A DNA stretch of 64,000 nucleotides from Paraburkholderia sp. CNPSo 3272 (GTDB lineage Bacteria > Pseudomonadota > Gammaproteobacteria > Burkholderiales > Burkholderiaceae). The position numbers were made by a program, and so were the translations under genes. Below are positions 15,401 to 23,586 of the stretch, piece by piece. A model generated the notes under the pieces. It was not told where the DNA came from, did no database searches, and saw only the letters and a program-made list of their open reading frames with translations. Location of the stretch: NCBI RefSeq assembly GCF_024206495.1, contig NZ_JAMBPQ010000021.1, positions 1 to 64,000 of the forward strand, given 5' to 3'. Within the stretch, counting starts at the first letter, position 1, and each line of letters opens with the position of its first letter.

Positions 15401-16104
15401 GTCACCGTATGCAGTACCGAACGGGCGAGCCGCAGAAGATCGTCGAACTGAGTGACCAGCTCGAAACAGAGCAGAAAACCGACCGCCGCGACGGGTCCGG
15501 GGTAGCGCATGACATAGCGCATGAAGGGCTTGACAGTGCGCCTTCTCACGGCTCTACGCGTCATGATCCAGGTAATCACGATGCCGATTACGGCGCCGAC
15601 GAGCAGATCCGTCGGGTAATGATAGCCGAGATAGGCCCGTGGAAAGCAGACGAATGCCGCGACAGAAACGAACGCGAGTATGCCGATCCCTCGCCAGACG
15701 AGGAAGATCCCCATCGCCACCGCCGTCCACAGCATGGCGTGATCGCTTGGAAAGGAACTCCAGTGCATGAGCCCGGCGAGCTGCACGGGCGACGAGGCGA
15801 AATGCAGATTCAGGCCCGGTGTGAATAGCGGCCGTTCCCGGTACGGCAAAACGCGCGCAAGGAGACGTCCCACCGCGAGTGCAATCAGGGCGCTCGCCAG
15901 CGTGGCGAGTACAATCTCGCGGCGCCAGCCGCGTCGCTCGTGGGGCTGGAACCAGATCCACCACAACAGCGGGATCAGCAAATAGCCCTTGAACGTGTAG
16001 AAGTCGGCAATTACCCCAATGGCGTAATTGACCTGGGGAGGAAGCTGCAGTTGAGTGAGGGCTCCCAGAATGACGGTATCGAAGCTGTTCATTATTGTGG
16101 CCAT
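15397..16104 (-). CDS. PAP2-superfamily membrane phosphatase
   Basis: About 235 residues from the ATG at 16104 (an ATG at 16092 is equally possible; neither has a strong ribosome site). Hydrophobic helices surround the PAP2 signature: LPYRERP, then SSFPSDHA, then RAYLGYHYPTD with the catalytic His. The family dephosphorylates lipid phosphates such as undecaprenyl pyrophosphate, phosphatidic acid or lipid A precursors at the membrane. An upstream in-frame extension to 16245 is Cys/Arg-rich and unlikely to be translated. The substrate cannot be told from the sequence. Confidence 0.88.
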   Translation of the reverse strand: MATIMNSFDTVILGALTQLQLPPQVNYAIGVIADFYTFKGYLLIPLLWWIWFQPHERRGWRREIVLATLASALIALAVGRLLARVLPYRERPLFTPGLNLHFASSPVQLAGLMHWSSFPSDHAMLWTAVAMGIFLVWRGIGILAFVSVAAFVCFPRAYLGYHYPTDLLVGAVIGIVITWIMTRRAVRRRTVKPFMRYVMRYPGPVAAVGFLLCFELVTQFDDLLRLARSVLHTVT

Positions 16105-16343
16105 CCCGCTGATGAATTCGTGAGAAGGGCGGTCTCGAACACAATCCTCAACCGCCTCCGTGCCACATACGCAAGCGTTCTTATGTTTTTTCAGGCCAGC
16201 GCACACGGTGAAAGCAGTTCGCAGCGGTGAACTGCTGCGATGCAAGCTCGATCGTGCGCATATACCGTGCCTTCGATTACACTGCAGCGCGTCAAGGACT
16301 TATTGGCGGCTTTCGCATTCGAGGTACATCGTAGAGCGCACCT

Positions 16344-16745
16344 TCACGTCAACGCATTTCCGGACCCGAGGACGTCAACGGCCGGGGGGAGGCACGCGCT
16401 CGCCATTTCCGTTACGTCGTCTCGGGCCGGTTCCACGATTCCTCTGTTGTGCCTGATGTCTGCTTCGATCGCGCCTGGCTTGCGCAGGCAGTCACGCAAG
16501 AAAAGCTGGCAGCGTCCGGCGGAGATCCGGTGTGGAAGAATTTGTCTCGTAATTGCTTCGATATCCTTCCTATTTGCTGCGAAGGCTGCTAATAGCCCGG
16601 CGCGACCAGCACGCGCACGAAAATAGTCTTCAAGGGCCTCCGGAGATATCTCGCACATGACCGGGTTGCCGTCGACGACGGCGCGAAACCGGACGGTGCC
16701 GCTCGCATGGTAGAAGGCATCTTCGTCTGGAAATTGTATGAGCAC
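16344..16745 (-). CDS. DUF1488-family protein with long C-terminal tail
   Basis: 133 residues from a GTG at 16745 behind AGAGGTAAGCCATC. The first about 85 residues (LIQFPDEDAFYH, VRFRAVVDGNPVMCEISPEALEDYF, NRKDIEAITRQILP) fit DUF1488, a small family of unknown function. Members usually end soon after this point; here the frame continues about 45 more residues with no family character, which suggests a lost stop codon or a small frameshift near 16490. Single gene. Confidence 0.65.
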   Translation of the reverse strand: MLIQFPDEDAFYHASGTVRFRAVVDGNPVMCEISPEALEDYFRARAGRAGLLAAFAANRKDIEAITRQILPHRISAGRCQLFLRDCLRKPGAIEADIRHNRGIVEPARDDVTEMASACLPPAVDVLGSGNALT

Positions 16746-16897
16746 GATGGCTTACCTCTGTAACTGCCGGACCTGCCTTAAAGCAACTGATGTTCCCCAC
16801 TCGTCTAACGAAGCCCGGCAGAACGCCCATCGTGATCTCGTCGATTGAATCGAAATCAATTCTCAAATCGTTCTCAGCATAAAAACATCGGACAGTG

Positions 16898-17395
16898 CTA
16901 GTTGCCCTGATCGGACGACGCGCTGCTGTTGTGGGGCAACGATAGTGGCCCGTAGCGAAGGTGCTGCGCCACCGACATGGGTACTTTGGGCGAGAACATG
17001 CCGACGATCGTGAGCGCATAGACGACTGCCGCGACGCTGGCCACGACACGAACGGGACGCGCGATCATCGAATTGACGACGACGATGTTGAGGTAGAACC
17101 AGATGCCGAGCAAAGCGAGCAACAGCAGGCGCGGCATGGGCTTCCAGCCGTCGCACCTTACTTCGGAGATCGACCAGACGAGGGCGGCGACGAGCGTGAA
17201 AAAGATGCTCCACACGCCTGCCGAGCGGCTTCGCACCATGAGGGTACCCGAGCCGATCAGCGCCAGCCCGGTGACGACGTAGTAGGGCGTGGAACCCATA
17301 GCGACGAGCCAGCCGCCAAGCACAGCGAAGGCGGCGCCCACCAGTACCAGAACCTCCCCCGTCTCGGCAGGAGAGGCCTCGTGTCGGTTCGACAT
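16898..17395 (-). CDS. Stand-alone membrane domain of PQQ-dependent dehydrogenase type
   Basis: About 165 residues from the ATG at 17395 (AGCGGGGG upstream). Four to five hydrophobic helices contain GGWLVAMGSTPYYVVTGLALIGSGTLMVR and WSISEVRCDGWKPMPRL (broken up here for length). This matches the N-terminal membrane anchor of quinoprotein glucose/quinate dehydrogenases. The roughly 600-residue PQQ propeller that should follow is missing: the protein ends LPHNSSASSDQGN. It is either a truncated dehydrogenase or an independent membrane protein of that anchor family. No PQQ gene is nearby. Confidence 0.6.
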   Translation of the reverse strand: MSNRHEASPAETGEVLVLVGAAFAVLGGWLVAMGSTPYYVVTGLALIGSGTLMVRSRSAGVWSIFFTLVAALVWSISEVRCDGWKPMPRLLLLALLGIWFYLNIVVVNSMIARPVRVVASVAAVVYALTIVGMFSPKVPMSVAQHLRYGPLSLPHNSSASSDQGN

Positions 17396-17777
17396 AGAAG
17401 AGCCCCCGCTCATACAAATGTCCGGCATCGCGTTGCGCAATTCCAAAAGCCGTCTGGATCTCTAAGGGTCATCTGGCAATCGGCGTTCACGGCAACGCGC
17501 CTCGGTCGTGGTGCAATCGTCGTTCCCTCTGCTGCGCCAGAAAAATCTGCAAGGGTCTGCGTAAATGCGAGGGCGTTATTCGTTTGATCCATAGCGCCAC
17601 GTTTTCATCTCACGCTGCGACCTGAGCCAGGATCAACCCCCGCGCTGGCGGCGCGTGGGGGGGGCCGCGTAGTGGCGAGAAAATGAAGGTAAGAGAGATT
17701 TGGATTTCAAATCAACCATATGAATTATCAAGAGGCGGAAAACCGGGGAGACAAGGAGCAGATACGCGTTGACATAT
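17396..17777. other. About 380 bp with one doubtful small ORF and a GC hairpin
   Basis: A 60-codon minus-strand frame (17410-17592, MDQTNNALAF...TLRDPDGFWN) abuts the membrane-domain gene. Its RDPDGFW resembles a glyoxalase-fold motif, but the rest does not, so I do not call a gene. At 17637-17660 CCCCCGCGC and GCGCGTGGGG can pair (one bulge). The segment after that, 17680-17777, is AT-richer than its surroundings and lies at the 3' end of the phosphoesterase gene. Confidence 0.4.
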
Positions 17778-19559
17778 CTACAAGAAGCCAGTGTAGAAAT
17801 GGCGCGCACTCCATCGTTTACCCTCGCATTGATTCGAAATCAAAACTGGAAAGGTGAGAGCTCTCGAATTCCGCGCTGCCTGGCGCCAGACCTTCGCGGG
17901 CTGGTCGACTGGCAGCCCCGTCGGCGGGTCGAGAAACAGCTTGCGCTGTGCGAGTTCGTCGCCACGGCGGCCGAAATCGAACATGCCCATGATGCTGCCG
18001 GCCTTGCTGTCGAACGATCCGCCGCCGATACGTTCGCCGTCGAGCCAGTTGTCCTCGATGAAGCGAACGACCGATGACTGGTCAATTAATGTATGGTCGA
18101 CGTAATTCTCCTTGGCCCAGGGCGAAATGACGAGAAACGGAATGCGTGCGCCCGGGCCGCAGCGGCCGTTCACAGGTTTGCCGTTCACGCCATTCTGCGC
18201 AGAGCCGGTACCGCATTTTCCCTGGCCGTTCAGGTGATCGGCGACCGAATCGTATGACGCGCTCGTTGGCAACGCGTATGCGTGGTCGTACCAGCCATCC
18301 GAGTCGTCCCACGTCACGACGATGGCTGTGCTGGTCCAGTCCGGCTGGCGCTGCAGGAAGTTGACGACCTTCGCGATGAACGCCTGTTCGTCGAGTGGAT
18401 CCGAATAGCGGGCGTGACCGTCCTGGAACGAGGGGGCCTTGAGGAAGCTCACGGCCGGAAAGTTTCCGGCGCTTACAGCGCCGAAGAAGTCGTCGGAATC
18501 GTACTGATGATTGGCGGGGTCCGCGGTCCGGCCGTCTTTTTCCAGGGTATGCCCGATCGCCTCAATAGAACTCGGACGCAAATGCTTCGGATTCGACGTC
18601 GACGCGTAGTACTGGAACCAGTTGTGATGCGGCACGTAGTCCACAGTGGCTGCGCCGACGACTTCCGATAGCGTGCTGCGCCTGCACGCGGTCGTGCCAT
18701 TGCTGTTCACGGTCTCGAGGTTGAAGCCGCCCATGAAGCCGCCCCACGAAATATTGCGCGCGTTTAAAAGGTCGCCGATATTCCTGCCCGTCATCATGAT
18801 CGTGTCGCGCTCGCTCGAGCATTTGTCGAAGGCGGGATCGACGTCGTCGATCAGCGTGAAGCCGCCCTGTCCGTCGTTCACGTAATAGGAGCCCGGTACG
18901 GAAGGCTTTTTCGTCGTCAGCACGGGTCTCACGCCGTTGGTTTGACCGGAGACCACCTCCAGCGCGCCCGGCGTCGACGGGCCATAGGTCGACGACCAGG
19001 CGTTGTCGCTCATCGCGAAGCGCTGCGCGTAATTCCACAGCGCAGTGACCGTGTTGCCGTCGTAATAGCCCATCACCTCCCGATTGCTTCCAGACTCACT
19101 CGCGCTGTCGCTCGTCCCTTTACCCGTGTACTTCGGGAACAGGTCGACCGCGCCGTTGTCGTAGGCTTGCTGTTCTGCCGCATAGGTGTGATCCTGGTCG
19201 GCGGTGGCCGCCTGCTTACGGTCGATGCGGAAGGGGTTCGCTGCGCCCGCGCCGTTGGCCGGATTCGTGGCATTCGGATTTCTGGTGAGGAGCGGCCCTG
19301 AGAGACCATTGATCTTGGGCGTACCGGGCAGTGCGTTGAACGGCGGTTCGTCTGAGGGATTCGCCGCATGTGGATAGGTCGCAAAGTAGTGATCGAACGA
19401 GACGTTCTCGCCATAGATCACGACCAGGTGCTTGATCGGGGTGGCAGTATGAAAGTCGTTCGGCCGATTCAGGTGTTGGTCTTCATTCGCACCCCACGCA
19501 AGGGGTAATGAGTATGCCGCGGCTATGAGCGAACCAAGCGCTAAATGACGCCAGTGCAT
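17778..19559 (-). CDS. Phosphoesterase-family (phospholipase C / acid phosphatase type) exported enzyme
   Basis: About 593 residues from the ATG at 19559, which has AGGAG 8 bases upstream and begins a signal peptide (MHWRHLALGSLIAAAYSLPLAWG). The mature start HLVVIYGENVSFDHYF is the metal-binding N-motif of PF04185 phosphoesterases. Later come AIVVTWDDSDGWYDH, GPGARIPFLVISPWAK and VRFIEDNW, all typical. Members include phospholipases C and the AcpA acid phosphatases; the substrate is not clear from the sequence. It acts outside the cytoplasm. The tail after residue about 570 (WSARHFYTGFL) looks like an unusual extension. Confidence 0.87.
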   Translation of the reverse strand: MHWRHLALGSLIAAAYSLPLAWGANEDQHLNRPNDFHTATPIKHLVVIYGENVSFDHYFATYPHAANPSDEPPFNALPGTPKINGLSGPLLTRNPNATNPANGAGAANPFRIDRKQAATADQDHTYAAEQQAYDNGAVDLFPKYTGKGTSDSASESGSNREVMGYYDGNTVTALWNYAQRFAMSDNAWSSTYGPSTPGALEVVSGQTNGVRPVLTTKKPSVPGSYYVNDGQGGFTLIDDVDPAFDKCSSERDTIMMTGRNIGDLLNARNISWGGFMGGFNLETVNSNGTTACRRSTLSEVVGAATVDYVPHHNWFQYYASTSNPKHLRPSSIEAIGHTLEKDGRTADPANHQYDSDDFFGAVSAGNFPAVSFLKAPSFQDGHARYSDPLDEQAFIAKVVNFLQRQPDWTSTAIVVTWDDSDGWYDHAYALPTSASYDSVADHLNGQGKCGTGSAQNGVNGKPVNGRCGPGARIPFLVISPWAKENYVDHTLIDQSSVVRFIEDNWLDGERIGGGSFDSKAGSIMGMFDFGRRGDELAQRKLFLDPPTGLPVDQPAKVWRQAARNSRALTFPVLISNQCEGKRWSARHFYTGFL

Positions 19560-19770
19560 GTCGGGCTCCTGTAAGTTGCGTTTCCTCGTAGCGCAACGGG
19601 AGTTCCCGGCTGGCGTCGCCGTGGCGAGCGCAAGCGAAGGCCAGCGCGTGCTGCCCCTCGCCGAACTACAATATACGCACGCCACAGTCTCCAACCAGCA
19701 TCATGGCTTGATCGAAGCGCAGTATCGTGCCCTTGAGATGCTGCAACACATCTGAGAGTCTAAAACCGCT

Positions 19771-19793
19771 TAGGTCTACAGAGCGTAGGTCTA
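19771..19793. promoter_or_regulatory. Direct repeat TAGGTCTA x2 upstream of the phosphoesterase gene
   Basis: TAGGTCTA occurs at 19771-19778 and again at 19786-19793, start-to-start 15 bp, in the roughly 260-bp spacer between the phosphoesterase start and the 3' end of the dehydratase gene. A short exact direct repeat in a promoter spacer can be an activator site. No known consensus comes to mind. Confidence 0.25.
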
Positions 19794-19819
19794 TCGTTTC
19801 CGACGTTTCAGGCACAACG

Positions 19820-20746
19820 TCATTGGCTATCTGCCTCGCCTGCCCATGCGCGTATCTGATCGATGGTGGCCGTAGCGCCGCCGCATACGACAACCAAAAC
19901 CTTCTTGTATCTGGCCAATGCCGGATGCCTCTCGTAGGCGACAGACAGCGCTGCGCCACAAGCCGGCTCAACCAGAATGCGGTGATCCGCAAGAAAGCGC
20001 TCGCAGGCGGCGAGTGCGCTGGAATCCGACACGACGAGGCTGTCTATAGGGTGCTCGCGTATGCAGCGCAGTGCCTGCTCGCACACCCGCTTGGCGCCGA
20101 GCGAAGTGGCGACGCTGGAGATACAGGGCAACGCCACCGTATGACCCGCCTCGACGGCGGCATGGAGCGAAGCCGCGCCTTCGGTTTCGACGGCCAACAC
20201 CGCCACGTCGTGCCAATGATTGCGCTGCAGGCCTTCGACTACGCCAGCAAGCAGACCACCCCCGCCGACGGAAAGCACGACGGCGTCGGGCTTGAAGCGG
20301 GCCTGGGCAACTTCATCGATCATCGAAGCATGGCCGCGCCACAGCAGCGGATCGTCGAAGGGATGCAGAAACGCGTCCGTCGCGCCCAGCAAAGTCTGCG
20401 CGAACTGGTTTGCCTCTTGCCAGGCACCGCCGTGCACGACGACCTCAGCACCTTCGAGGCGCAGCAACTCTTTGGCGCGCTCCGTCGTCGTTTCCGGCAC
20501 CACGACAAGCACCGGAATGCCCAGGCGCCGGCCCGCATAAGCCACGGCAAGACCCGCATTCCCCCCGGACGAGGAAACGAAACGCTGCGCGCCACGGCTT
20601 TGGTGGACAGCGCAAGCATGGCCGATGCCCCGGATCTTGAACGACCCACATGGCTGCAAGGCATCGAGCTTGAGCCACACGGATTGTTCACCAGGGACGC
20701 TCAAGGCGCGCGACTCCACCAGAGGGGTTTCAAAGTGCAGATTCAT
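19820..20746 (-). CDS. PLP-dependent serine/threonine dehydratase-like enzyme
   Basis: 308 residues. I choose the ATG at 20746 (MNLHFETPLVESRAL) because family homology begins there; the longer frame upstream overlaps an AraC remnant. KLDALQPCGSFKIRG carries the PLP Lys, SSSGGNAGLAVAYAG is the substrate loop and SVGGGGLLAGV the phosphate-binding glycine loop, as in L-serine/L-threonine dehydratases of fold type II. The expected reaction is deamination of Ser or Thr to the 2-oxo acid. A truncated AraC-type regulator lies just upstream on the same strand, so its former regulator may be lost. Confidence 0.88.
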   Translation of the reverse strand: MNLHFETPLVESRALSVPGEQSVWLKLDALQPCGSFKIRGIGHACAVHQSRGAQRFVSSSGGNAGLAVAYAGRRLGIPVLVVVPETTTERAKELLRLEGAEVVVHGGAWQEANQFAQTLLGATDAFLHPFDDPLLWRGHASMIDEVAQARFKPDAVVLSVGGGGLLAGVVEGLQRNHWHDVAVLAVETEGAASLHAAVEAGHTVALPCISSVATSLGAKRVCEQALRCIREHPIDSLVVSDSSALAACERFLADHRILVEPACGAALSVAYERHPALARYKKVLVVVCGGATATIDQIRAWAGEADSQ

Positions 20747-20868
20747 TGCGATGGGCTTCCAGGTTTTCGATCGGACCAACCGTTGCCGAACTTCTGCTGA
20801 TCCTAAAGACGAAGAGGGTGGCTGGCTTGTAAAAAATTGACACGCGAGGCGATCGAAGGCCCATCGGT

Positions 20869-21120
20869 TCAGTAGACGGACGGGGCCACCCCGAACGCGT
20901 GACGGAACGCCCGGTTGAAATGGCTTTGATCGTAGAACCCGACGCCCTGGGCGACTTCGGCGATGGTTGGCTTGCCGCGCGCCAACAAGGCGCACGCTTG
21001 TTCCAGGCGCAGACGCAGCAGCCAGGCATGAGGCGTCATGCCGACCGTCTGCTTGAATCGACGCAAAAAATGAAAGCGCCCCGGACCGCACGTCGATGAG
21101 CCGTCGGTACTCCACGCCAT
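20869..21120 (-). pseudogene. AraC-type DNA-binding domain remnant
   Basis: 83 residues contain nearly a whole AraC C-terminal domain: FHFLRRFKQTVGMTPHAWLLRLRLEQA, then IAEVAQGVGFYDQSHFNRAFRHAFGVAP (each split here in meaning only). The sensing domain and the first helix of the DNA-binding domain are gone; the start MAWSTDGSSTCGPG is unrelated sequence. It lies 122 bp upstream of the dehydratase gene and probably once encoded its regulator. Confidence 0.7.
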
Positions 21121-21429
21121 CGCTCATTTCAAATCACGAAGTCACTATTGCGGCAGACTTGAGGGGCGCACAGACTCCAGGCGTCGAGGCTTGCGAGGTT
21201 TATTCCGATGCGGCAGGACGAGTATATGTCGGCAGCGAGGCTGTCGGCCTTGCTTGTGAAATAATAATGAAAGCAATTTGTCTGTTACTTTCAAAAATGG
21301 ATGCGTGAGTGCCGCCGCAAGATGGGCGCAGTTGTTGCCTCGCAGCCTGCATGGCACGATATCGCGTCCGTCGTGTGCAGGTTTTCGCGACTGAGTTGTC
21401 TGGCCATTGTTCACTTGATTGATTCCACC
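21121..21429. other. About 310 bp intergenic, no gene seen
   Basis: Divergent spacer between the AraC remnant and the ABC ATPase gene. An AT-rich stretch at 21250-21300 could hold a promoter for the plus strand. No motif I can name. Confidence 0.35.
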
Positions 21430-22053
21430 ATGCTTCGATTTGAAAACCTCGGCAAACGCTTTGGCGAGCGCGTGATCTTCCATGGATTGCAGTACGCCAG
21501 CGACGCTGGATGCATTGCCCTCTGCGACGAGAACGGCAGTGGCAAGTCTACGTTGCTTGGCATCCTGGCCGGCGCGATCGACGCCGACGAAGGAGAGGTC
21601 TGGCTCGACGGTCATTCGCTGCGTACCGACGCGCTCAAGGCGAAATCCGCGCTGGCCTATGTGCCCGACGACTGCATGGCGTATCCGTTCCAGACGGGCC
21701 GGGCGTTTCTCGAACTCGTGGCATCGACGAAGAAAACCACCCTTGACGACCGCACGCTCGATCTCGCGCACCGCTTCGGCCTCGCACCGCACCTCGAAAA
21801 GCGCTTCGAGCAGATGTCGCTCGGCACCCGCAAGAAAATATTCCTGACGGCGACGATGCTGGGCGAGCCCGCCGTCGTGATCGCGGACGAACCGGGCAAC
21901 GGGCTCGACGCCGCCGCGCGTGCGGTTCTCATCGATCTGTTCAAGAACCTGGCCAAAGACAGCGCGGTCTTTTTTTCGAGTCACGATTTGCGGCTTGCGC
22001 AGGCTTGCGAGGCGAAAGTCACGAGTTTTGCGGATCTTGGTATGGCCGGCTGA
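21430..22053 (+). CDS. Orphan ABC-type ATPase
   Basis: 207 residues from the ATG at 21430 (MLRFENLGKRFGERVIF), an ABC nucleotide-binding domain. Walker A reads DENGSGKST (33-41): the first Gly of the usual GxNGSGKST is Asp. The signature is degenerate (MSLGTRKK for LSGGQ), Walker B is AVVIADEPGNGLD, and the switch His is in SSHD. An upstream in-frame extension to 21301 has no ribosome site and does not fit the family. No permease or partner gene is adjacent, so it may serve a distant exporter. The export of the small GG-type peptides 10 kb away is conceivable but unsupported: there is no peptidase domain. Confidence 0.82.
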   Translation: MLRFENLGKRFGERVIFHGLQYASDAGCIALCDENGSGKSTLLGILAGAIDADEGEVWLDGHSLRTDALKAKSALAYVPDDCMAYPFQTGRAFLELVASTKKTTLDDRTLDLAHRFGLAPHLEKRFEQMSLGTRKKIFLTATMLGEPAVVIADEPGNGLDAAARAVLIDLFKNLAKDSAVFFSSHDLRLAQACEAKVTSFADLGMAG

Positions 22054-22096
22054 GGCCCAGTCCGTCTGCACACACCCGTGACTCGCCTCGCTATGG

Positions 22097-22270
22097 CTAC
22101 GTCGACCGGTCGCGATTGCGCGCGCGCGTGGCGCCCGTGATCACCGCGACGCCGAGTAGTATCACCGCCACGATCTCGACGATGTGCAGCGCGACATGCA
22201 GCGCCATCAATGCCCATGCCACGCCGCCGATAAAAATGATCCATCCGATCAGATAAATGAGCAGGGTCAT
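22097..22270 (-). CDS. Small membrane protein, 57 aa
   Basis: ATG at 22270 behind a strong AAGGAGAAGAACG. The product has one long or two short hydrophobic segments (LLIYLIGWIIFIGGVAWALMAL and IVEIVAVILLGVAVIT) and a basic end (RARNRDRST). Such proteins are common in Burkholderia; the function is unknown to me. Confidence 0.65.
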   Translation of the reverse strand: MTLLIYLIGWIIFIGGVAWALMALHVALHIVEIVAVILLGVAVITGATRARNRDRST

Positions 22271-22507
22271 CGTTCTTCTCCTTGGGCTTTGGGCCTGGGC
22301 ACAGTGCAAATGAAGCGATGGGAGAAAGCGCGACCAACCGCCTTTCACCCGGCGCAACAGGTCGAAGCACATTGCGCGCCTGACGTCGCCATGGCGCGCG
22401 CAGCCGCAGCGCAACCACATGCGCGTTAAGGATATCGAACGAATTGGAATGTGCAGAGCCCGCACGCGGTAGGTGAGTGCGCGCGGGCAGGACGACGCGC
22501 GGGCTAG

Positions 22508-22774
22508 TTAGTGCCCATGCGCCTCGCGCAATCCGGCGTCCTTTTCGAGTCGGCGACCGTGGGTGCCGACGTGGAATCCCGCCGAGATCACAAACAGGAC
22601 TCCGGCGAATGGCCAGATATAGATTGCCAGCGAGAAGCAAATCCAAATCGCTTCTTGTGGCGGATACGCCTGGAGTGCCCAGACAAGGCAGGCAACTGGC
22701 AACAGCATCAGACACAGCGCCGACCGGGTGAGAAAGGTGGCGGCTCTTGCTTTCTTTAGCGTCTCTGCTTGCAT
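22508..22774 (-). CDS. Small two-helix membrane protein, 88 aa
   Basis: ATG at 22774 with GGAG 6 bases before it; longer in-frame starts at 22798 and 22876 lack signals. Two hydrophobic helices (ALCLMLLPVACLVWAL; IWICFSLAIYIWPFAGVLFVI) and a His-rich end (HVGTHGRRLEKD...HGH). I recognise no family. It is divergent from the isochorismatase gene. Confidence 0.6.
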   Translation of the reverse strand: MQAETLKKARAATFLTRSALCLMLLPVACLVWALQAYPPQEAIWICFSLAIYIWPFAGVLFVISAGFHVGTHGRRLEKDAGLREAHGH

Positions 22775-22895
22775 GCCTGGCTCCATAGGGAATGGCATGG
22801 GAGATAGAGTCGCATGGCGACCATTTATCGCATACTTAGTAATATCCCTGACAGGTGCCATTTTTGCGCACTGCAATCTGGGAAAAGGATGCGCG

Positions 22896-23426
22896 ATGCT
22901 GCATAGCCTTTCCGAATCGATCGTAGTTCTGATCGACTTCCAAACGAGACTGATGCCCTCGATTCACGACGGGGCATCGCTTACCGCACAAGCCCTCAGG
23001 CTCGGGCGGATTGCTCGGAGTCTCGACGTTCCGGTCATCGGGACAGAACAGAATCCGGGCGCGCTCGGCGAAAACGCACAGGAAATACGCGATCTCTGCT
23101 CAATGACTGTTGCAAAGCACCATTTCGACGCTACCGTCGATGGGCTGTTTGAAGCGCTGCCTGAAGGGCGAACCCGAGTCATCGTCGCGGGATGCGAGGC
23201 GCATGTCTGCGTCTTGCAGACGGCAGTCGGTTTGCTGCAGCGCGGCCTGTCGGTCACTCTCGTTATCGATGCGATCGGTTCGCGCAAAGCCGTCGACAAA
23301 GAGGCGGCCATTGCGCGGATGCACAAGGCGGGCATCGAAGTGGCGTCGGTCGAGATGGTCGCATTCGAATGGCTGCGCTCGAGCCAGCACCCTCGCTTCC
23401 GCGACATACTGCAGTTGATCAAGTAA
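22896..23426 (+). CDS. Isochorismatase-like cysteine hydrolase
   Basis: 176 residues from the ATG at 22896 (GGAAAAGGATGCGCG upstream). The catalytic triad is visible: Asp14 in VVLIDFQ, Lys74 in VAKHHFD, Cys105 in GCEAHVCVLQTA. The family hydrolyses amides or vinyl ethers (nicotinamide, carbamoyl compounds, isochorismate); the size and motifs fit the YcaC/nicotinamidase-like group. Soluble, cytoplasmic, apparently a single gene. The substrate is not predictable here. Confidence 0.88.
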   Translation: MLHSLSESIVVLIDFQTRLMPSIHDGASLTAQALRLGRIARSLDVPVIGTEQNPGALGENAQEIRDLCSMTVAKHHFDATVDGLFEALPEGRTRVIVAGCEAHVCVLQTAVGLLQRGLSVTLVIDAIGSRKAVDKEAAIARMHKAGIEVASVEMVAFEWLRSSQHPRFRDILQLIK

Positions 23427-23445
23427 GCTGGCCCCCGCGGCACGA

Positions 23446-23586
23446 TCATCGGCAAAACGCCGCGCCAGTGAGCAAGGCAAGCATCGTCGAAGGCGCGAGA
23501 TATTCGACGAAGGTCCAGACAATAAGCGCTCCGAATGAAACGGCCAGCGTGAGCTGCATGATGCGCACGGCCAACGCCTCGCTCAC
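23446..23586 (-). CDS. Small membrane protein overlapping the MFS stop (GTGA), 46 aa
   Basis: The MFS stop TGA (23585-23583) overlaps a GTG at 23586 as GTGA. The frame encodes VSEALAVRIMQLTLAVSF, GALIVWTFVEYLAP and a final STMLALLTGAAFCR, with a clear single hydrophobic helix. Overlap plus membrane character argues for a coupled small subunit or accessory of the transporter; the family is unknown. Confidence 0.55.
   Translation of the reverse strand: MSEALAVRIMQLTLAVSFGALIVWTFVEYLAPSTMLALLTGAAFCR

Noticed and set aside
17410-17592. 60-codon minus-strand frame with RDPDGFW
   Set aside because: One short glyoxalase-like motif is not enough; the remainder shows no fold signature and there is no start signal.
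20747-21127. Extended N-terminus for the PLP dehydratase
   Set aside because: The extra 127 residues overlap the AraC remnant in another frame and do not fit the enzyme family; the ATG at 20746 does.
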